NCBI GenBank assembly: GCA_022340465.1
Contig: JAJDNW010000014.1
Coordinates: forward strand, 1-60,593
Length of the DNA stretch: 60,593 nt
Direction of reading: 5' to 3'
Source of the DNA: Deltaproteobacteria bacterium
GTDB taxonomy: Bacteria; Desulfobacterota; Desulfobacteria; Desulfobacterales; B30-G6
The position numbers were made by a program, and so were the translations under genes. Positions within the stretch are counted from its first letter, which is position 1. The number at the start of each line of letters is the position of its first letter. Below are positions 36,577-45,831 of the stretch, piece by piece. The notes below the pieces were generated by a model. That model saw only the letters and a program-made list of their open reading frames with translations, did not search any database and was not told where the DNA came from.

Positions 36577-36859
36577 GATCATAATATTGTATAGCTTTTT
36601 TGGAAAAAATCTATCCTTATTGTTGAACGATCTTAAAAAATAATAGCGGCGCAGCCGCCTCACATAAAAACCGCCGCAGGCGTTTTTTATTTTGTTTGAC
36701 ATTGAAGCGGCGATCGTTCAAAAGTTTAACGTTACACGGCTATAGTAGTTGTCGGAAAAATATTTCGCTGAAAATATGTTTATCTCGATCATTTTTAAAA
36801 TTTGAAACGCTCAGCTTAGGTAACATCAAGTGACGCACGGCAACAAAGGAGATTGGGTT

Positions 36860-37948
36860 ATGACGGACAACAGAATTTACAACTTCAATGCGGGGCCGGC
36901 GGCTCTGCCCCTGAGCGTGCTGGAAGAAATTCGGGACGCCTTTCTGGATTTCAAGGGGTCCGGCATGTCGATTACCGAAGTGAGCCACAGATCCAAGTGG
37001 TTCGACGAGGTGATCAACGATGCGGTCGAGCGCCTCAAGCGCATCCTCAACCTGGACGACCGGTTTACGGTTCTGTTCCTCCAGGGAGGTGCCAGTATGC
37101 AATTCTGCATGATACCGATGAACTTTTTGGCCGCCGGCGGGCACGCGGATTATGTCAATACGGGGACGTGGTCCACCAAAGCGATCAAGGAAGCCCGGAT
37201 CCAGGGAAAGAAGGTCGACGTGGTGGCTTCCTCGGAAGACAAGAACTTTTCGTATATTCCCGAAAATATCACCTTCAGCGAGGGGGCCGTATACACGCAT
37301 ATCACCTCGAACAACACCATCAAGGGAACCCAGTGGGCGGCATTTCCGGATACCGGGGGCACCCCCTTGATTGCGGACATGTCTTCCGACATTTTGAGCC
37401 GGCCGTTCGATGCCGATAAATTCGGACTGTTCTATGCCGGCGCACAGAAAAATATGGGGCCGGCGGGTGTTTGTGTGGCCGTCATCCGCGACGATTTCCT
37501 GTCGATGGTGCCGGAAGGGATTCCCACCATGCTGAAATATTCGACGTTTGCCGCCAAGAATTCCATGTTCAACACCCCGCCCTGCTTTGCCGTCTACACG
37601 GTTCAACTGGTGCTCAAATGGCTGGAGGAGGATATCGGCGGTCTTGAAAAGATGGCGGCCCGGAACCGAAGGAAAGCCGAGATGCTGTACGGTTTAATCG
37701 ACGCCAGTGATTTTTACAGGGGGACGGCCGCCCGGAACAGCCGTTCCATGATGAATGTAACCTTCCGCCTGCCCACGGAAGATCTGGAGAAGGCATTTGT
37801 TCAGGACGCCCTGGACAACGGGCTGGGCGGCTTGAAAGGGCACCGCTCCGTGGGGGGCTGCCGGGCGTCCATCTACAACCCGACGCCCATGGCGGCCGTC
37901 GAGGCGCTTTGTGATTTCATGAAGACGTTCGAAAGCAAGAAGGGGTAA
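36860..37948 (+). CDS. serC: Phosphoserine aminotransferase
   Basis: 362 residues. The start is the ATG at 36860, with AAGGAG eight bases upstream. It begins RIYNFNAGPAALPLSVLEEI. The PLP lysine is K197 in FYAGAQKNMGPAGV. NTPPCFAVYTVQLVLKWLEE and GGCRASIYNPTPMAAVEAL are family signatures. It converts phosphohydroxypyruvate to phosphoserine. Confidence 0.96.
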   Translation: MTDNRIYNFNAGPAALPLSVLEEIRDAFLDFKGSGMSITEVSHRSKWFDEVINDAVERLKRILNLDDRFTVLFLQGGASMQFCMIPMNFLAAGGHADYVNTGTWSTKAIKEARIQGKKVDVVASSEDKNFSYIPENITFSEGAVYTHITSNNTIKGTQWAAFPDTGGTPLIADMSSDILSRPFDADKFGLFYAGAQKNMGPAGVCVAVIRDDFLSMVPEGIPTMLKYSTFAAKNSMFNTPPCFAVYTVQLVLKWLEEDIGGLEKMAARNRRKAEMLYGLIDASDFYRGTAARNSRSMMNVTFRLPTEDLEKAFVQDALDNGLGGLKGHRSVGGCRASIYNPTPMAAVEALCDFMKTFESKKG

Positions 37949-37972
37949 AACCCCCCCCGTTGCAACAACTTC

Positions 37973-38002
37973 AAGAGCCCTGCAGTTGCCTGCAGGGCTC
38001 TT
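37973..38002. terminator. Strong hairpin downstream of serC
   Basis: A perfect 13-bp stem AAGAGCCCTGCAG/CTGCAGGGCTCTT with loop TTGC lies between convergent serC and the AsmA gene. There is little U-run. Its core CCCTGCAG/CTGCAGGG is the same as that of dispersed hairpin copy D. Confidence 0.6.
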
Positions 38003-38010
38003 GCGGCGGT

Positions 38011-38080
38011 ATCCAAGCAGCAAACACCCTTCCTGGGTGAAACCAATTCCGGGCCCTACGGGTCCGGCCATGCACGCCGT
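38011..38080 (+). repeat. Two-hairpin dispersed repeat, copy 1 (right part)
   Basis: Contains AACACCCTTCCTGGGTGAAACC followed by a second GC-rich inverted repeat CCGGGCCC-TAC-GGGTCCGG. The same order occurs at 42381-42475 and 53522-53617. Confidence 0.6.
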
Positions 38081-38126
38081 TCGGAACGTTTTTCTGGCAA
38101 CCACTCTACAGTTTTCATTGCGGGGA

Positions 38127-41100
38127 TCATTCCGCTTCCGGGGCCCCGCTTGCCTCTTCGCAAATATTTTTCTCGCCCAAGGAAATGTCCGAAAAGAAAA
38201 GCGCCAGCCCAACCGGCCCTAAAAACACGGCGCCGGCGAATTTACCGGCCGTGACAATGGTACGGGAAGGATCGAGGATCAGCTGCGGTCTGGCGAGGGT
38301 GCCGCCCAACCCGAAGGGCCGTGACAGCTCCCTGAGAGAAAAGCTGATGTGGCCGAGGTGTTCTTCTCCAAAACCCTTTTTGGGGGAGGGCTTGATGCCG
38401 ATGTTCAGTGCTTCATTTTTCAGGTCGATGGTGCCGGCCGCCGCCAGGGCCGTCTGTTCCGTATCGAGCACCAGTTTGCAGTCCGCGTGGCCGTCGGTGA
38501 TGACGTTGGTGCTGATGAGGCAGTTTATTTTGTCGTAGTCGGGCTGCCGTTGAAAGGGATTGATGAGATCCAGCACGTTGCTTCCCAGGTACCTTTCCAG
38601 CAACGCCAGATACTTGTTCTGGATGCGGCCGTCATGAATGGTCAGGCGGACGTCTCCGTTGAGGCCGCCCATCAGGGCTGCCGGGGAGTCGCCGCTGCCG
38701 TTCAGGTGCAGCCTGGCGTCCAATTTGCCTTCGAGGGTGCTTTCCCGGCCCAGCTGCCGGAGCATGGGACCGGCGTCGAACCCGCTGACCGTCAGGTGGA
38801 TATCGATTCCGGGCGGGCGCTGGTCCGCTTGCAGAAAGACCGCGGCTATGGCGTTTCCCCCGCCGGCGTCGAAATTCAGGGGGTCGACCGCCAAAGCACC
38901 GTTTTCCAATTTGAGATCGAGATTTAAATTGTTGAAAACGAAGTTGCTGAAAAGAAGCTCCCGCCCCTCATAAGCGACCTCGGCGTCCATGCGGTGCAAA
39001 AAGGCCAGATCAAAAGGCTTGCTCGAGAAAACACGTCCTTCGGACTCCGGGGGCGCGGCTGAAGGCGCGGTTGCAGTGGTGGCGCGCTTCATTTTTTTTT
39101 GAAATGGACGCAGGTTCATTTTGCCGGAGGAAAAACGGCCCTGCAGTGCCGGGCGCTTGTCCGACAGATCCAGAACCCCCGATCCGGAAAGGTCGCTGTC
39201 ACCATATTGGATGTTCAGGGCCGTCACGTTAAGCCTGTCCGGCCGCGAATCTTCTAACCGGCCGGAGACGTGGACTGGCGTTTGGTCGATGAGACCGGTG
39301 CCGTAGGCGCCGTCCAAAACACCGAGATCACGGCTGGCCACATCGAAATCGAACGTCATCGCGCCCAAAGGTTCCAGGCTGCCGACCGTCCCCTGCAAGA
39401 TGACGCGGATGGTGTCGCTGTCGCCCATGCTGAAATCGAGATAGTTCACCGACGGGGAGCCGTCGGCAAAGGAAAGCTTGGCGGCCACCTCGAGCGGCCC
39501 CAGGTCGGGAATGTGCCTGAGCGGTTCCAGCTTGTCAATGGCCAGGGGGGCCAAGGTGAAATGCCCGGCCGTGAGTTTCGATTCGATATCCGGGGGGCCG
39601 GCGGTACGGTCGATGGCAACCCGGCCGGTGAAGCGGTTGGGCCCGAGGGAAAGGTTCAGCCCGCCTAACAGAAGCTTGTGGGGTGCGGGGGCCGACAGCC
39701 GCCCGGACACGTCAAAGCGTCCCCGCATGGGTATCTGCCTGCCGGTGACGGTCTCCAGGCCGGCAAGATCCCTGCCGGCGGCATTGAAAAGAAGATCGAT
39801 CTTTCGAAGGCCCGCAAGATCGCCCACGGACCCCTTTACCGCGATGTTCATGAAATCGTCTTTCCCGGCGGTGAGGTGCAGTTGCCGCAGCGCATAAACA
39901 CCGCCGGAAAAATCGAGGTCCGCCTTGACCGCCAGCGGGCCGAGGTCGCTTCTGGCCCTTAATCGATCCAACAGCGGCGACCTTCCGGCGGGCAGGGCCC
40001 GCGTGGTCAAGCTGTCGGTGGCCAGATCCAGGGATAGGGCGGTGTGCGGTCCTGCGAATCCGACGGCGGCACTACCGCGCAGGGTGTTCCAGAACGCCGA
40101 TACCTCGAGGTCGTCCATGCGGTATGAACCGCCGTCATGATCGTAGACGCTGCCCGAGACGGCAAACGGGCCATCCAATGGCAGGTGATGCCCGACGGCT
40201 TTTCCCACCCGCGACAGCTCCGGCCCGGTGATGGCGACATGCAGATCGGCCTGACGCATGTTCGAAAGATCGCCGACGGTTCCCGCAATCGCCACGCTTG
40301 CCAGGTCCGTGATTTGTGCCTGCAGGGCGACATGCCTCAGGGAGGGCTGTGCAAGGGGGGCGGACACTTCGAACGTCAACCGCGAGGGACCCACCGCCAA
40401 CAGGCTTTTTCCGACATCGGGCGGAAGGATTTCCTGGGAAAGCAGGCGTTCCAGGTTCAGGCGGTGGGCGGTTAAATTCCCCTTTATCACCGACGGGCGG
40501 TCCTTTACATTCATCTGCAGGGTGCCTCTGACGCTGCTGCGGCCGAGAACTGCCGTGAGTTCCGGGATCCTGATGATGCGCTGGTCGTCCATCAATAGTT
40601 GTCCGGACATGGCGAACGGGCCTCTGACGAGGACAGGCCGTTGGAGAATGTTTTGGATATGGGTCAGGTCTTCCCCGAGGATATGGAATTTGAGCCGGAT
40701 GTCGTCTGGTGGATACACATTCCCCACACCGCCGCTGACAAAGACCCTGGCCAGTTTGGAGGTGCCCATCTGCAGGTCGAGGCGTTCGATGCCGATCCTG
40801 TCCCCTGAACCGCTCAATCTGGTCGAAAGGGACAGGGGGCCCCACGGGTCGAGGGCGGCATCGAGCTGCATGTCCAGCACGGGATGCGGCGGGGTGAGAT
40901 CCAGTTCCATGCTGCCCCGAACGGTATGCTTCCTCCAGGTGACGTGGAAGTCGTCCACCCGGTATCGGTTTGCGGCGGTGCCGGTGACGGTCGCTTCTGC
41001 CTGCAACGGGCCGTCTGGAAGGCGCTGCGGGATGCCGGCCAGCACGCCGATGTTTCCGGTGTTCAGGGTGTGCAGCCGCAGCCCCAAGTCGATGCCCGTC

Positions 41101-42059
41101 ATTTCCGAGAGGTTCCGGACGCTTCCGTTAACGGTGACAGCGACCCTGTCGTCCGAACCGACATCCGCCATGAACGATTCCACGGCGAGGTGCCCCCGGT
41201 CGTCGTTCAATTGCGTTTCGAAACGGTACCTTCCGAAATCGGGGAGGGCCGTCATTTTTGCCAGGGCGGTAAGTTCGCGGGTGGAGGTGCCTTCGGCCCT
41301 TAGGTGGAGGTGGATGCCTCGCAATTGAAGGGGGTCGCGGATTTTTCCTTCAAGGCGGGCTGTTGTCCCTCCAAGACGGGCGGCGGCTTCGAAAACCTGT
41401 TCATGCCCGGGTAGAATCCAGTGTGCGATGGGGCCGACGCTGCCCTTCACCGTGCAGGGGAGGCCCTGCATACGGCCGTCTCCCCTGACCCGGATCGGCT
41501 GGTCCAGTCCGGGGATGTCCGCCACCGCACGGTCGACCTGCATCGACAGGTTGGCATGCCACCGGTGATCGATGTAGACCAACCGACTGCGCTGTATCTG
41601 GATGTCCCTGAAGGCCAGCGCCGGTATGGTAACCGGACCGCTGGTTTCCGGAATATCGAGAAGAAAGTTGGACACGCCCCGGTCGTCGAATTCAAACCGG
41701 ACCTCGGCCCCCTCCGCACGAATCCTGAAGAAGCGGATTTCGCCTTTGAGCAGCGCTTTCAAATCAAGGCAGGCCGTGGCCTTTTCAACCCTGACCATGT
41801 ACGGCCGAGATCCCCAGGACGCGTTTTGAAATGTCACCCGTTCGGCCGTCAGTCCGGGAGGGAAGACGGACGTGAGACGGATGTCGCCGCCGATGATCAG
41901 GTCCCTGCCGGTGTAGTGCCTGACCGTTTTGCCGATCAACGGCTTGAACCGGTTGAAGTCAAAAAGGTACAGGAAGGTCGAGGCTGCCGCAATCACGACC
42001 AGGACAACCAGTACCGCAACGAGAATCTTCTTTTGCTTCTGCATGCCCATTTCGATCAT
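38127..42059 (-). CDS. Large AsmA-family (AsmA/TamB/YhdP-like) protein
   Basis: 1310 residues: one N-terminal helix (ILVAVLVVLVVIAAASTFLYL) followed by the AsmA start FDFNRFKPLIGKTVRHYTGR and a very long beta-rich periplasmic region of repeating units (for example LPDGPLQAEATVTGTAANRY and LPLDGPFAVSGSVYDHDGG). The C-terminus has the AsmA_2 part (LDLINPFQRQPDYDKINCLI, then LGGTLARPQLILDP). Family members form hydrophobic-groove bridges for phospholipid movement to the outer membrane; the size here is like TamB/YhdP. Three close starts exist (42059, 42050, 42044) with no clear ribosome site. It is a single gene, convergent with serC. Confidence 0.88.
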   Translation of the reverse strand: MIEMGMQKQKKILVAVLVVLVVIAAASTFLYLFDFNRFKPLIGKTVRHYTGRDLIIGGDIRLTSVFPPGLTAERVTFQNASWGSRPYMVRVEKATACLDLKALLKGEIRFFRIRAEGAEVRFEFDDRGVSNFLLDIPETSGPVTIPALAFRDIQIQRSRLVYIDHRWHANLSMQVDRAVADIPGLDQPIRVRGDGRMQGLPCTVKGSVGPIAHWILPGHEQVFEAAARLGGTTARLEGKIRDPLQLRGIHLHLRAEGTSTRELTALAKMTALPDFGRYRFETQLNDDRGHLAVESFMADVGSDDRVAVTVNGSVRNLSEMTGIDLGLRLHTLNTGNIGVLAGIPQRLPDGPLQAEATVTGTAANRYRVDDFHVTWRKHTVRGSMELDLTPPHPVLDMQLDAALDPWGPLSLSTRLSGSGDRIGIERLDLQMGTSKLARVFVSGGVGNVYPPDDIRLKFHILGEDLTHIQNILQRPVLVRGPFAMSGQLLMDDQRIIRIPELTAVLGRSSVRGTLQMNVKDRPSVIKGNLTAHRLNLERLLSQEILPPDVGKSLLAVGPSRLTFEVSAPLAQPSLRHVALQAQITDLASVAIAGTVGDLSNMRQADLHVAITGPELSRVGKAVGHHLPLDGPFAVSGSVYDHDGGSYRMDDLEVSAFWNTLRGSAAVGFAGPHTALSLDLATDSLTTRALPAGRSPLLDRLRARSDLGPLAVKADLDFSGGVYALRQLHLTAGKDDFMNIAVKGSVGDLAGLRKIDLLFNAAGRDLAGLETVTGRQIPMRGRFDVSGRLSAPAPHKLLLGGLNLSLGPNRFTGRVAIDRTAGPPDIESKLTAGHFTLAPLAIDKLEPLRHIPDLGPLEVAAKLSFADGSPSVNYLDFSMGDSDTIRVILQGTVGSLEPLGAMTFDFDVASRDLGVLDGAYGTGLIDQTPVHVSGRLEDSRPDRLNVTALNIQYGDSDLSGSGVLDLSDKRPALQGRFSSGKMNLRPFQKKMKRATTATAPSAAPPESEGRVFSSKPFDLAFLHRMDAEVAYEGRELLFSNFVFNNLNLDLKLENGALAVDPLNFDAGGGNAIAAVFLQADQRPPGIDIHLTVSGFDAGPMLRQLGRESTLEGKLDARLHLNGSGDSPAALMGGLNGDVRLTIHDGRIQNKYLALLERYLGSNVLDLINPFQRQPDYDKINCLISTNVITDGHADCKLVLDTEQTALAAAGTIDLKNEALNIGIKPSPKKGFGEEHLGHISFSLRELSRPFGLGGTLARPQLILDPSRTIVTAGKFAGAVFLGPVGLALFFSDISLGEKNICEEASGAPEAE

Positions 42060-42156
42060 TATAACACGGGATACCCGTCAAGAAAAGCATCCATCACCGC
42101 CTGAAAGCCGTTTTTGAACGGCAATCTAAAAAGATCCGAGGCCCAAGGGGCAAGGG

Positions 42157-42246
42157 GTCCAACGTCGAATGTGGTTGATTCGCTTACGGTATTCAGGTTT
42201 CCGGGCAATCAGCCAAAAGCAAATAGACAACCGTTCGATGTTGGAC
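42157..42246 (+). mobile_element. 90-bp element with terminal inverted repeats (MITE-like), copy 1
   Basis: Starts GTCCAACGTCGAATG and ends CGTTCGATGTTGGAC, a 15-bp imperfect inverted repeat. The interior includes TATTCAGGTTTCCGGGCAAT. A second copy in opposite orientation lies at 54596-54686. No transposase is present, so movement would depend on another element. The gap 42060-42590 is filled by this element, hairpin copy D and the two-hairpin repeat; no gene is visible. Confidence 0.65.
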
Positions 42247-42306
42247 GTTCCCCGACCGCTGAGGTCTTACCCTCTGCCCCTGGGATCCTTGGTCCTGGGG
42301 CCCTAT

Positions 42307-42360
42307 TTGAACCGAGATAGCGAGCGCTTACCCTGCAGCTTGCTGCAGGGAGTGTTCAAT
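42307..42360 (+). repeat. Dispersed hairpin repeat, copy D
   Basis: TTGAACCGAGATAGCGAGCG, then the hairpin CCCTGCAG-CTTG-CTGCAGGG, then GAGTGTTCAAT. Compared with copy A, both sides of the stem change together (C to T on one arm, G to A on the other), which keeps the pairing. Confidence 0.85.
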
Positions 42361-42380
42361 TTGTTTAGAGTTTTGATGCT

Positions 42381-42475
42381 GGGATTTAGAATTTACCTGG
42401 TTCAGCAATATCAAGACAACACCCTTCCAGGGTGAAACCAGTAGCGGGTCCCGCGGGCTCGGGTATCTACCGTGT
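42381..42475 (+). repeat. Two-hairpin dispersed repeat, copy 2
   Basis: Begins GGGATTTAGAATTTACCTGG and TTCAGCAATATCAAG, then ACACCCTTCCAGGGTGAAACC, then the GC-rich second inverted repeat near 42446-42466. The full order matches 53522-53617. Confidence 0.65.
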
Positions 42476-42590
42476 CGCCGGCGTTAAGATGGCGCTGCAG
42501 GTTGCCCTTTTTGGAATGATGATTAACATACCGGATAGATGTGAATTGCCGCGAAGAAACGCTTACCCCATCGCTACAGGGAGACCGACC

Positions 42591-42797
42591 ATGGCTGGAA
42601 AAATTTTCTACAGGGAACGCAGAAAAGTCAAGGATGGTGAGAAAAAGCCCCGTTTTCGGGTCGTGGGTGTCTATGACTGCAACCTAACAGTCTACACGGA
42701 CCACTTGCGCATGAGCGAACTTGCGCACATTGCCGAAGCCTCTCAGGCCGAGCTGGTGCTTTTGCGCAAGGGGGGCGATAAAGAGAAAAACCGCTGA
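42591..42797 (+). CDS. 68-residue conserved-looking protein upstream of the MosB-like gene
   Basis: The start is the ATG at 42591, with GGGAG eight bases before it; the longer open frame to 42432 runs through the repeat island and is not coding. The protein starts MAGKIFYRERRKVKDGEKK and has the folded-looking core FRVVGVYDCNLTVYTDHLRM. It ends AELVLLRKGGDKEKNR. One Cys only, highly charged, no signal or helix. I do not recognise the family. It is 32 bp upstream of the molybdenum-storage-like gene in the same direction, which suggests a joint function such as an accessory or capping subunit; this is inference. Confidence 0.75.
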   Translation: MAGKIFYRERRKVKDGEKKPRFRVVGVYDCNLTVYTDHLRMSELAHIAEASQAELVLLRKGGDKEKNR

Positions 42798-42829
42798 TCT
42801 GCCGGCGAAGGCCTGGATAGGAGTGAGGC

Positions 42830-43672
42830 ATGGCACTGGTTCGTGACAAGGATGGCAAAAGACTGCACGTGAAAAGCCGTCTGATGGGTGAAAGCCTGGT
42901 GAGCAAGGCGTTCATCGACAACCTGGACATCGCTCCACAGGAGCGTCTCTACCCGGATGTCGCCGTGATGAAAATCGGGGGGCAGTCCATCTGCGACCGG
43001 GGGGTAAAGGCCCTTCCCGCCATCCTGAAAGAGATCGTTGCCAACCGGGAAAACAACAAGATCCTCATCACCACCGGCGGCGGCACCAGAAGCAGGCACA
43101 TCTATACCATAGGGTTGGAAATGGGCATGCCCACGGGCATCATCGCGCGTTTCGGCAGCATGATTTCCGATCAGAACGCCCTGATGGTGGCTACCCTGCT
43201 GTCACCCTGGGGCGGGATCAAAATATCCCACAGCGATATCGTCAAACTGCCCACCTATTTTGCCGAAGGCATCATTCCCGTCATGCACGGCATGCCGCCC
43301 TATGACTACTTTGCCATCAAGCCGGAAAAAGGGCGGATCCCCACCCACCGGACCGATGTGGGGCTGGTGATTCTGGGGGATCTGATCGGATCGCGGCGGA
43401 TCATCTTTGTCAAGGATGAAAACGGATTGTACACGGAAGATCCCAAAAAGAACCCGGATGCCGAATTCATACCCAGGATAGGCGCCCGGGACCTGATGGA
43501 AAGGGACCAGGACGACCTGGTCATCGAGCGGCCATGCCTGGAGATCATCCAGAACAGCGAGGTCGTAGAACACGTTCAGATCATCAACGGGATGGTTCCC
43601 GGCAACATTACCAGGGCGCTGAACGGCGAGCATGTGGGGACCGTCATCTTCAAACAGCAACCGGGTGATTGA
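42830..43672 (+). CDS. mosB: Molybdenum storage protein subunit-like (MosB-type amino-acid kinase fold)
   Basis: 280 residues; AGGAG lies six bases before the ATG. From memory of Azotobacter MosB, these segments align closely: AVMKIGGQSICDRG, HGMPPYDYFAIKPEKGRIPT and HRTDVG, RIIFVKDENGLYTEDPKKNP, and QIINGMVPGNITRALNGEHV. The family has the UMP-kinase fold; in Azotobacter a MosA/MosB hexamer uses ATP to pack polymolybdate/tungstate clusters. Here only one subunit gene is present, with the 68-residue protein as its only partner. A kinase with another substrate cannot be excluded. Confidence 0.85.
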   Translation: MALVRDKDGKRLHVKSRLMGESLVSKAFIDNLDIAPQERLYPDVAVMKIGGQSICDRGVKALPAILKEIVANRENNKILITTGGGTRSRHIYTIGLEMGMPTGIIARFGSMISDQNALMVATLLSPWGGIKISHSDIVKLPTYFAEGIIPVMHGMPPYDYFAIKPEKGRIPTHRTDVGLVILGDLIGSRRIIFVKDENGLYTEDPKKNPDAEFIPRIGARDLMERDQDDLVIERPCLEIIQNSEVVEHVQIINGMVPGNITRALNGEHVGTVIFKQQPGD

Positions 43673-43703
43673 GGAAAGATACGCACCCATTCGTGGACGC
43701 CTG

Positions 43704-45827
43704 TCATTGCGCTGCGACGGGCGTCTTTGAGTCGGCGACGGGAAAGATGTGTTTGAACGACGTTCCTTTCCCCGGCACGCTTTCGATCTCGATTTCGCCA
43801 CCGTACTCTTTTACGATGCCGTAAATAATGGAAAGCCCCAACCCCATCCCTTTGCCTATCTCCTTGGTCGTAAAGAAGGGTTCGAAAATATTCTCCCTGT
43901 TTTCTTCCGGGATGCCGATGCCCGTGTCCGATACGGTTATGACGACATGCTCCCGATCATGGCGGGTGGAAATTTCAATCCTTTGGGGGGCGGCCTTATC
44001 GGAGGCTTCACGTTTTTTGAGAATCGCATCGCTGGCATTGGCCAACAAATTGAAGAAGACCTGTTCCATGCGGTTGCTTTGCGCCATTATGGTCGGAATC
44101 GACTCGTCGAGGTCGACGACAATGTCGATGTCGTGAAGTTTAAGCTGCTGGCCGATAATGCCGAGGACCGCTTCAATGACCGTATTGACGTTGACGTGCT
44201 CCTTTTTGTAACCGGGTTTGCGGCCGAATTCACGCAGCAGTTTGATGATTTCGGAGGCGCGATCGACCTGGTCGCTCACCTGTCTGGCAACTTCGATGAG
44301 CTGCGGCTGCAGGTTGCCGTGCTGCTTTTCAATCATCATTTGCATGTACTCGCTGCCCATTTTGATAACGTTCAAGGGCTGGTTGAGCTCATGGGCAACG
44401 CCCGCCGACATCTGGCCGAGGGTGGCCATCTTGTTTGCCTGAGCCAGTTGGGCATCCTTTTCGAGCAGCTCATTTATATCCGTCACGGCGACGATAACCG
44501 CCTGTGTCTGGTGGTAGCGGGTCGGGCATGCCGTCACCCGCACGTAGAACGGTTGCTTGTTTTTTCTGAAATGCTGCTCCTTCAAACTGACCACGCACGC
44601 GCTCAAGCTTTCTTCGAACCGGGCGATGCCCAGCTTCATTTTTTCATTGAAATGTTCCTCGCTGGCCATCCCGAGCTCTGAAAACGGTCGCCCGACAAGT
44701 TCTTCCTTGCTGTAGCCGTAAGTCTCTTCGGCGCTGGGGTTGGCGTCGAGAATGATGAAATGATCCTTGTCCAGTACGAAGATGGGATTGGGGCCGCTGT
44801 CGAACAGCGATCGGTAATTTTTTTCCGATTCGTGCAATGCCCTTTCAGCCAGCTTGCGTTCCGTGATGTCCAGAAAAGCACCGGTGATAAACTCGACTTC
44901 GCCGTCTTCGCCGTATATGATCTGGCCGCCCTCTTCCACCCAGACAACGTCGCCGTTTTTTGATTTAAACCGGTATTCCCTGATGTACATCTGGTCCGTT
45001 ATAAGCGCCTGTTTGAAAATATCCTTGGCGTATTCCAGGTCGTTTTCGTGGACGAGGTCGAACCAGTTCACCCTGCGCGAAGAAAAGTCCTCCCGGCTGT
45101 AGCCGGTGAGCGTTTCAATTTTGTCGTCGAAAAAATCGATGTCTCCATTCAGGTAGCCCTTGTAAACGACATTGGGCAGGTTGCGGACGAGGATGCGGTA
45201 TTTGCGCTCGCTCTCCATGAGCGCCTTTTCCGACCTTTTTTTTTCACTGACATCGAGGGCGATGCACAACAACCCTTCGACCGATCCGTAGGGGCCGCGC
45301 AACGCATTGGTGGACATTCTGACGGGGATGTGTTTGCCGCTTTTATGCACATAGGTCCATTCATAGTATCCGAGCGGATCTTCGGCCGCAAAAGCGAAAA
45401 ACAGATCAAGGTTTTCCAACGGCCGTTTCCGCCCCTTGCCAATCAACCGGCTGCGGATATCCATTTCCGACTTCAGATGAAGAAGCAAAAGGGTGTGATG
45501 CCCGATGACTTCGTCGGCCCGGTAACCCAGCATGTTTTCGGCACCCTTGTTAAAAACGGTGATGACCCCCTTTGGGTTCGTGGCGATGATGGATATTTGG
45601 GTGGCCGAGTCGAGCACCGTTTTGCGCTGGGCATTGGCAACCTGAAAACGTTGCAGAACGCTTTCCGTCTCTTCAAACTGCTTGACGACAAGGTCGGCGG
45701 TAATTTCGGCTGCTTTGCGGGCTTCACGAATCTCCCTGCGCAACAGCTCATTTTCCCTGGCCAGATCTTCGAAAGACCCTTCCGGCACGGCTGCGGGTTT
45801 TGTCGGTAAAACGGCGATGTTTCCCAT
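43704..45827 (-). CDS. Soluble histidine kinase with three PAS domains
   Basis: 707 residues and no membrane helix. A coiled coil (about 20-60) precedes PAS1 (about 65-190, [20 protein letters not shown]), PAS2 (about 205-330, [20 protein letters not shown]) and PAS3 (about 335-455, [20 protein letters not shown]). The HisKA box is [20 protein letters not shown], with His479. The ATPase has N box [11 protein letters not shown]1 [12 protein letters not shown] box [10 protein letters not shown] and G2 GMGLGLSI. It is the last gene of the hydrogenase-sensor operon, 4 bp after the large subunit, the position of HoxJ/HupT kinases in known H2 sensors, which also have PAS input. Its kinase core is closely related to that of the RND-kinase fusion in the same operon (15 of the first 20 residues from the His are identical). 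Confidence 0.93.
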   Translation of the reverse strand: MGNIAVLPTKPAAVPEGSFEDLARENELLRREIREARKAAEITADLVVKQFEETESVLQRFQVANAQRKTVLDSATQISIIATNPKGVITVFNKGAENMLGYRADEVIGHHTLLLLHLKSEMDIRSRLIGKGRKRPLENLDLFFAFAAEDPLGYYEWTYVHKSGKHIPVRMSTNALRGPYGSVEGLLCIALDVSEKKRSEKALMESERKYRILVRNLPNVVYKGYLNGDIDFFDDKIETLTGYSREDFSSRRVNWFDLVHENDLEYAKDIFKQALITDQMYIREYRFKSKNGDVVWVEEGGQIIYGEDGEVEFITGAFLDITERKLAERALHESEKNYRSLFDSGPNPIFVLDKDHFIILDANPSAEETYGYSKEELVGRPFSELGMASEEHFNEKMKLGIARFEESLSACVVSLKEQHFRKNKQPFYVRVTACPTRYHQTQAVIVAVTDINELLEKDAQLAQANKMATLGQMSAGVAHELNQPLNVIKMGSEYMQMMIEKQHGNLQPQLIEVARQVSDQVDRASEIIKLLREFGRKPGYKKEHVNVNTVIEAVLGIIGQQLKLHDIDIVVDLDESIPTIMAQSNRMEQVFFNLLANASDAILKKREASDKAAPQRIEISTRHDREHVVITVSDTGIGIPEENRENIFEPFFTTKEIGKGMGLGLSIIYGIVKEYGGEIEIESVPGKGTSFKHIFPVADSKTPVAAQ

Positions 45828-45831
45828 GGCG

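Noticed and set aside
42830-43672. Uridylate kinase (pyrH)
   Set aside because: Length and the motifs GMPPYDYFAIKPEKG and NGMVPGNITRALNGEHVG fit the molybdenum storage family much better.
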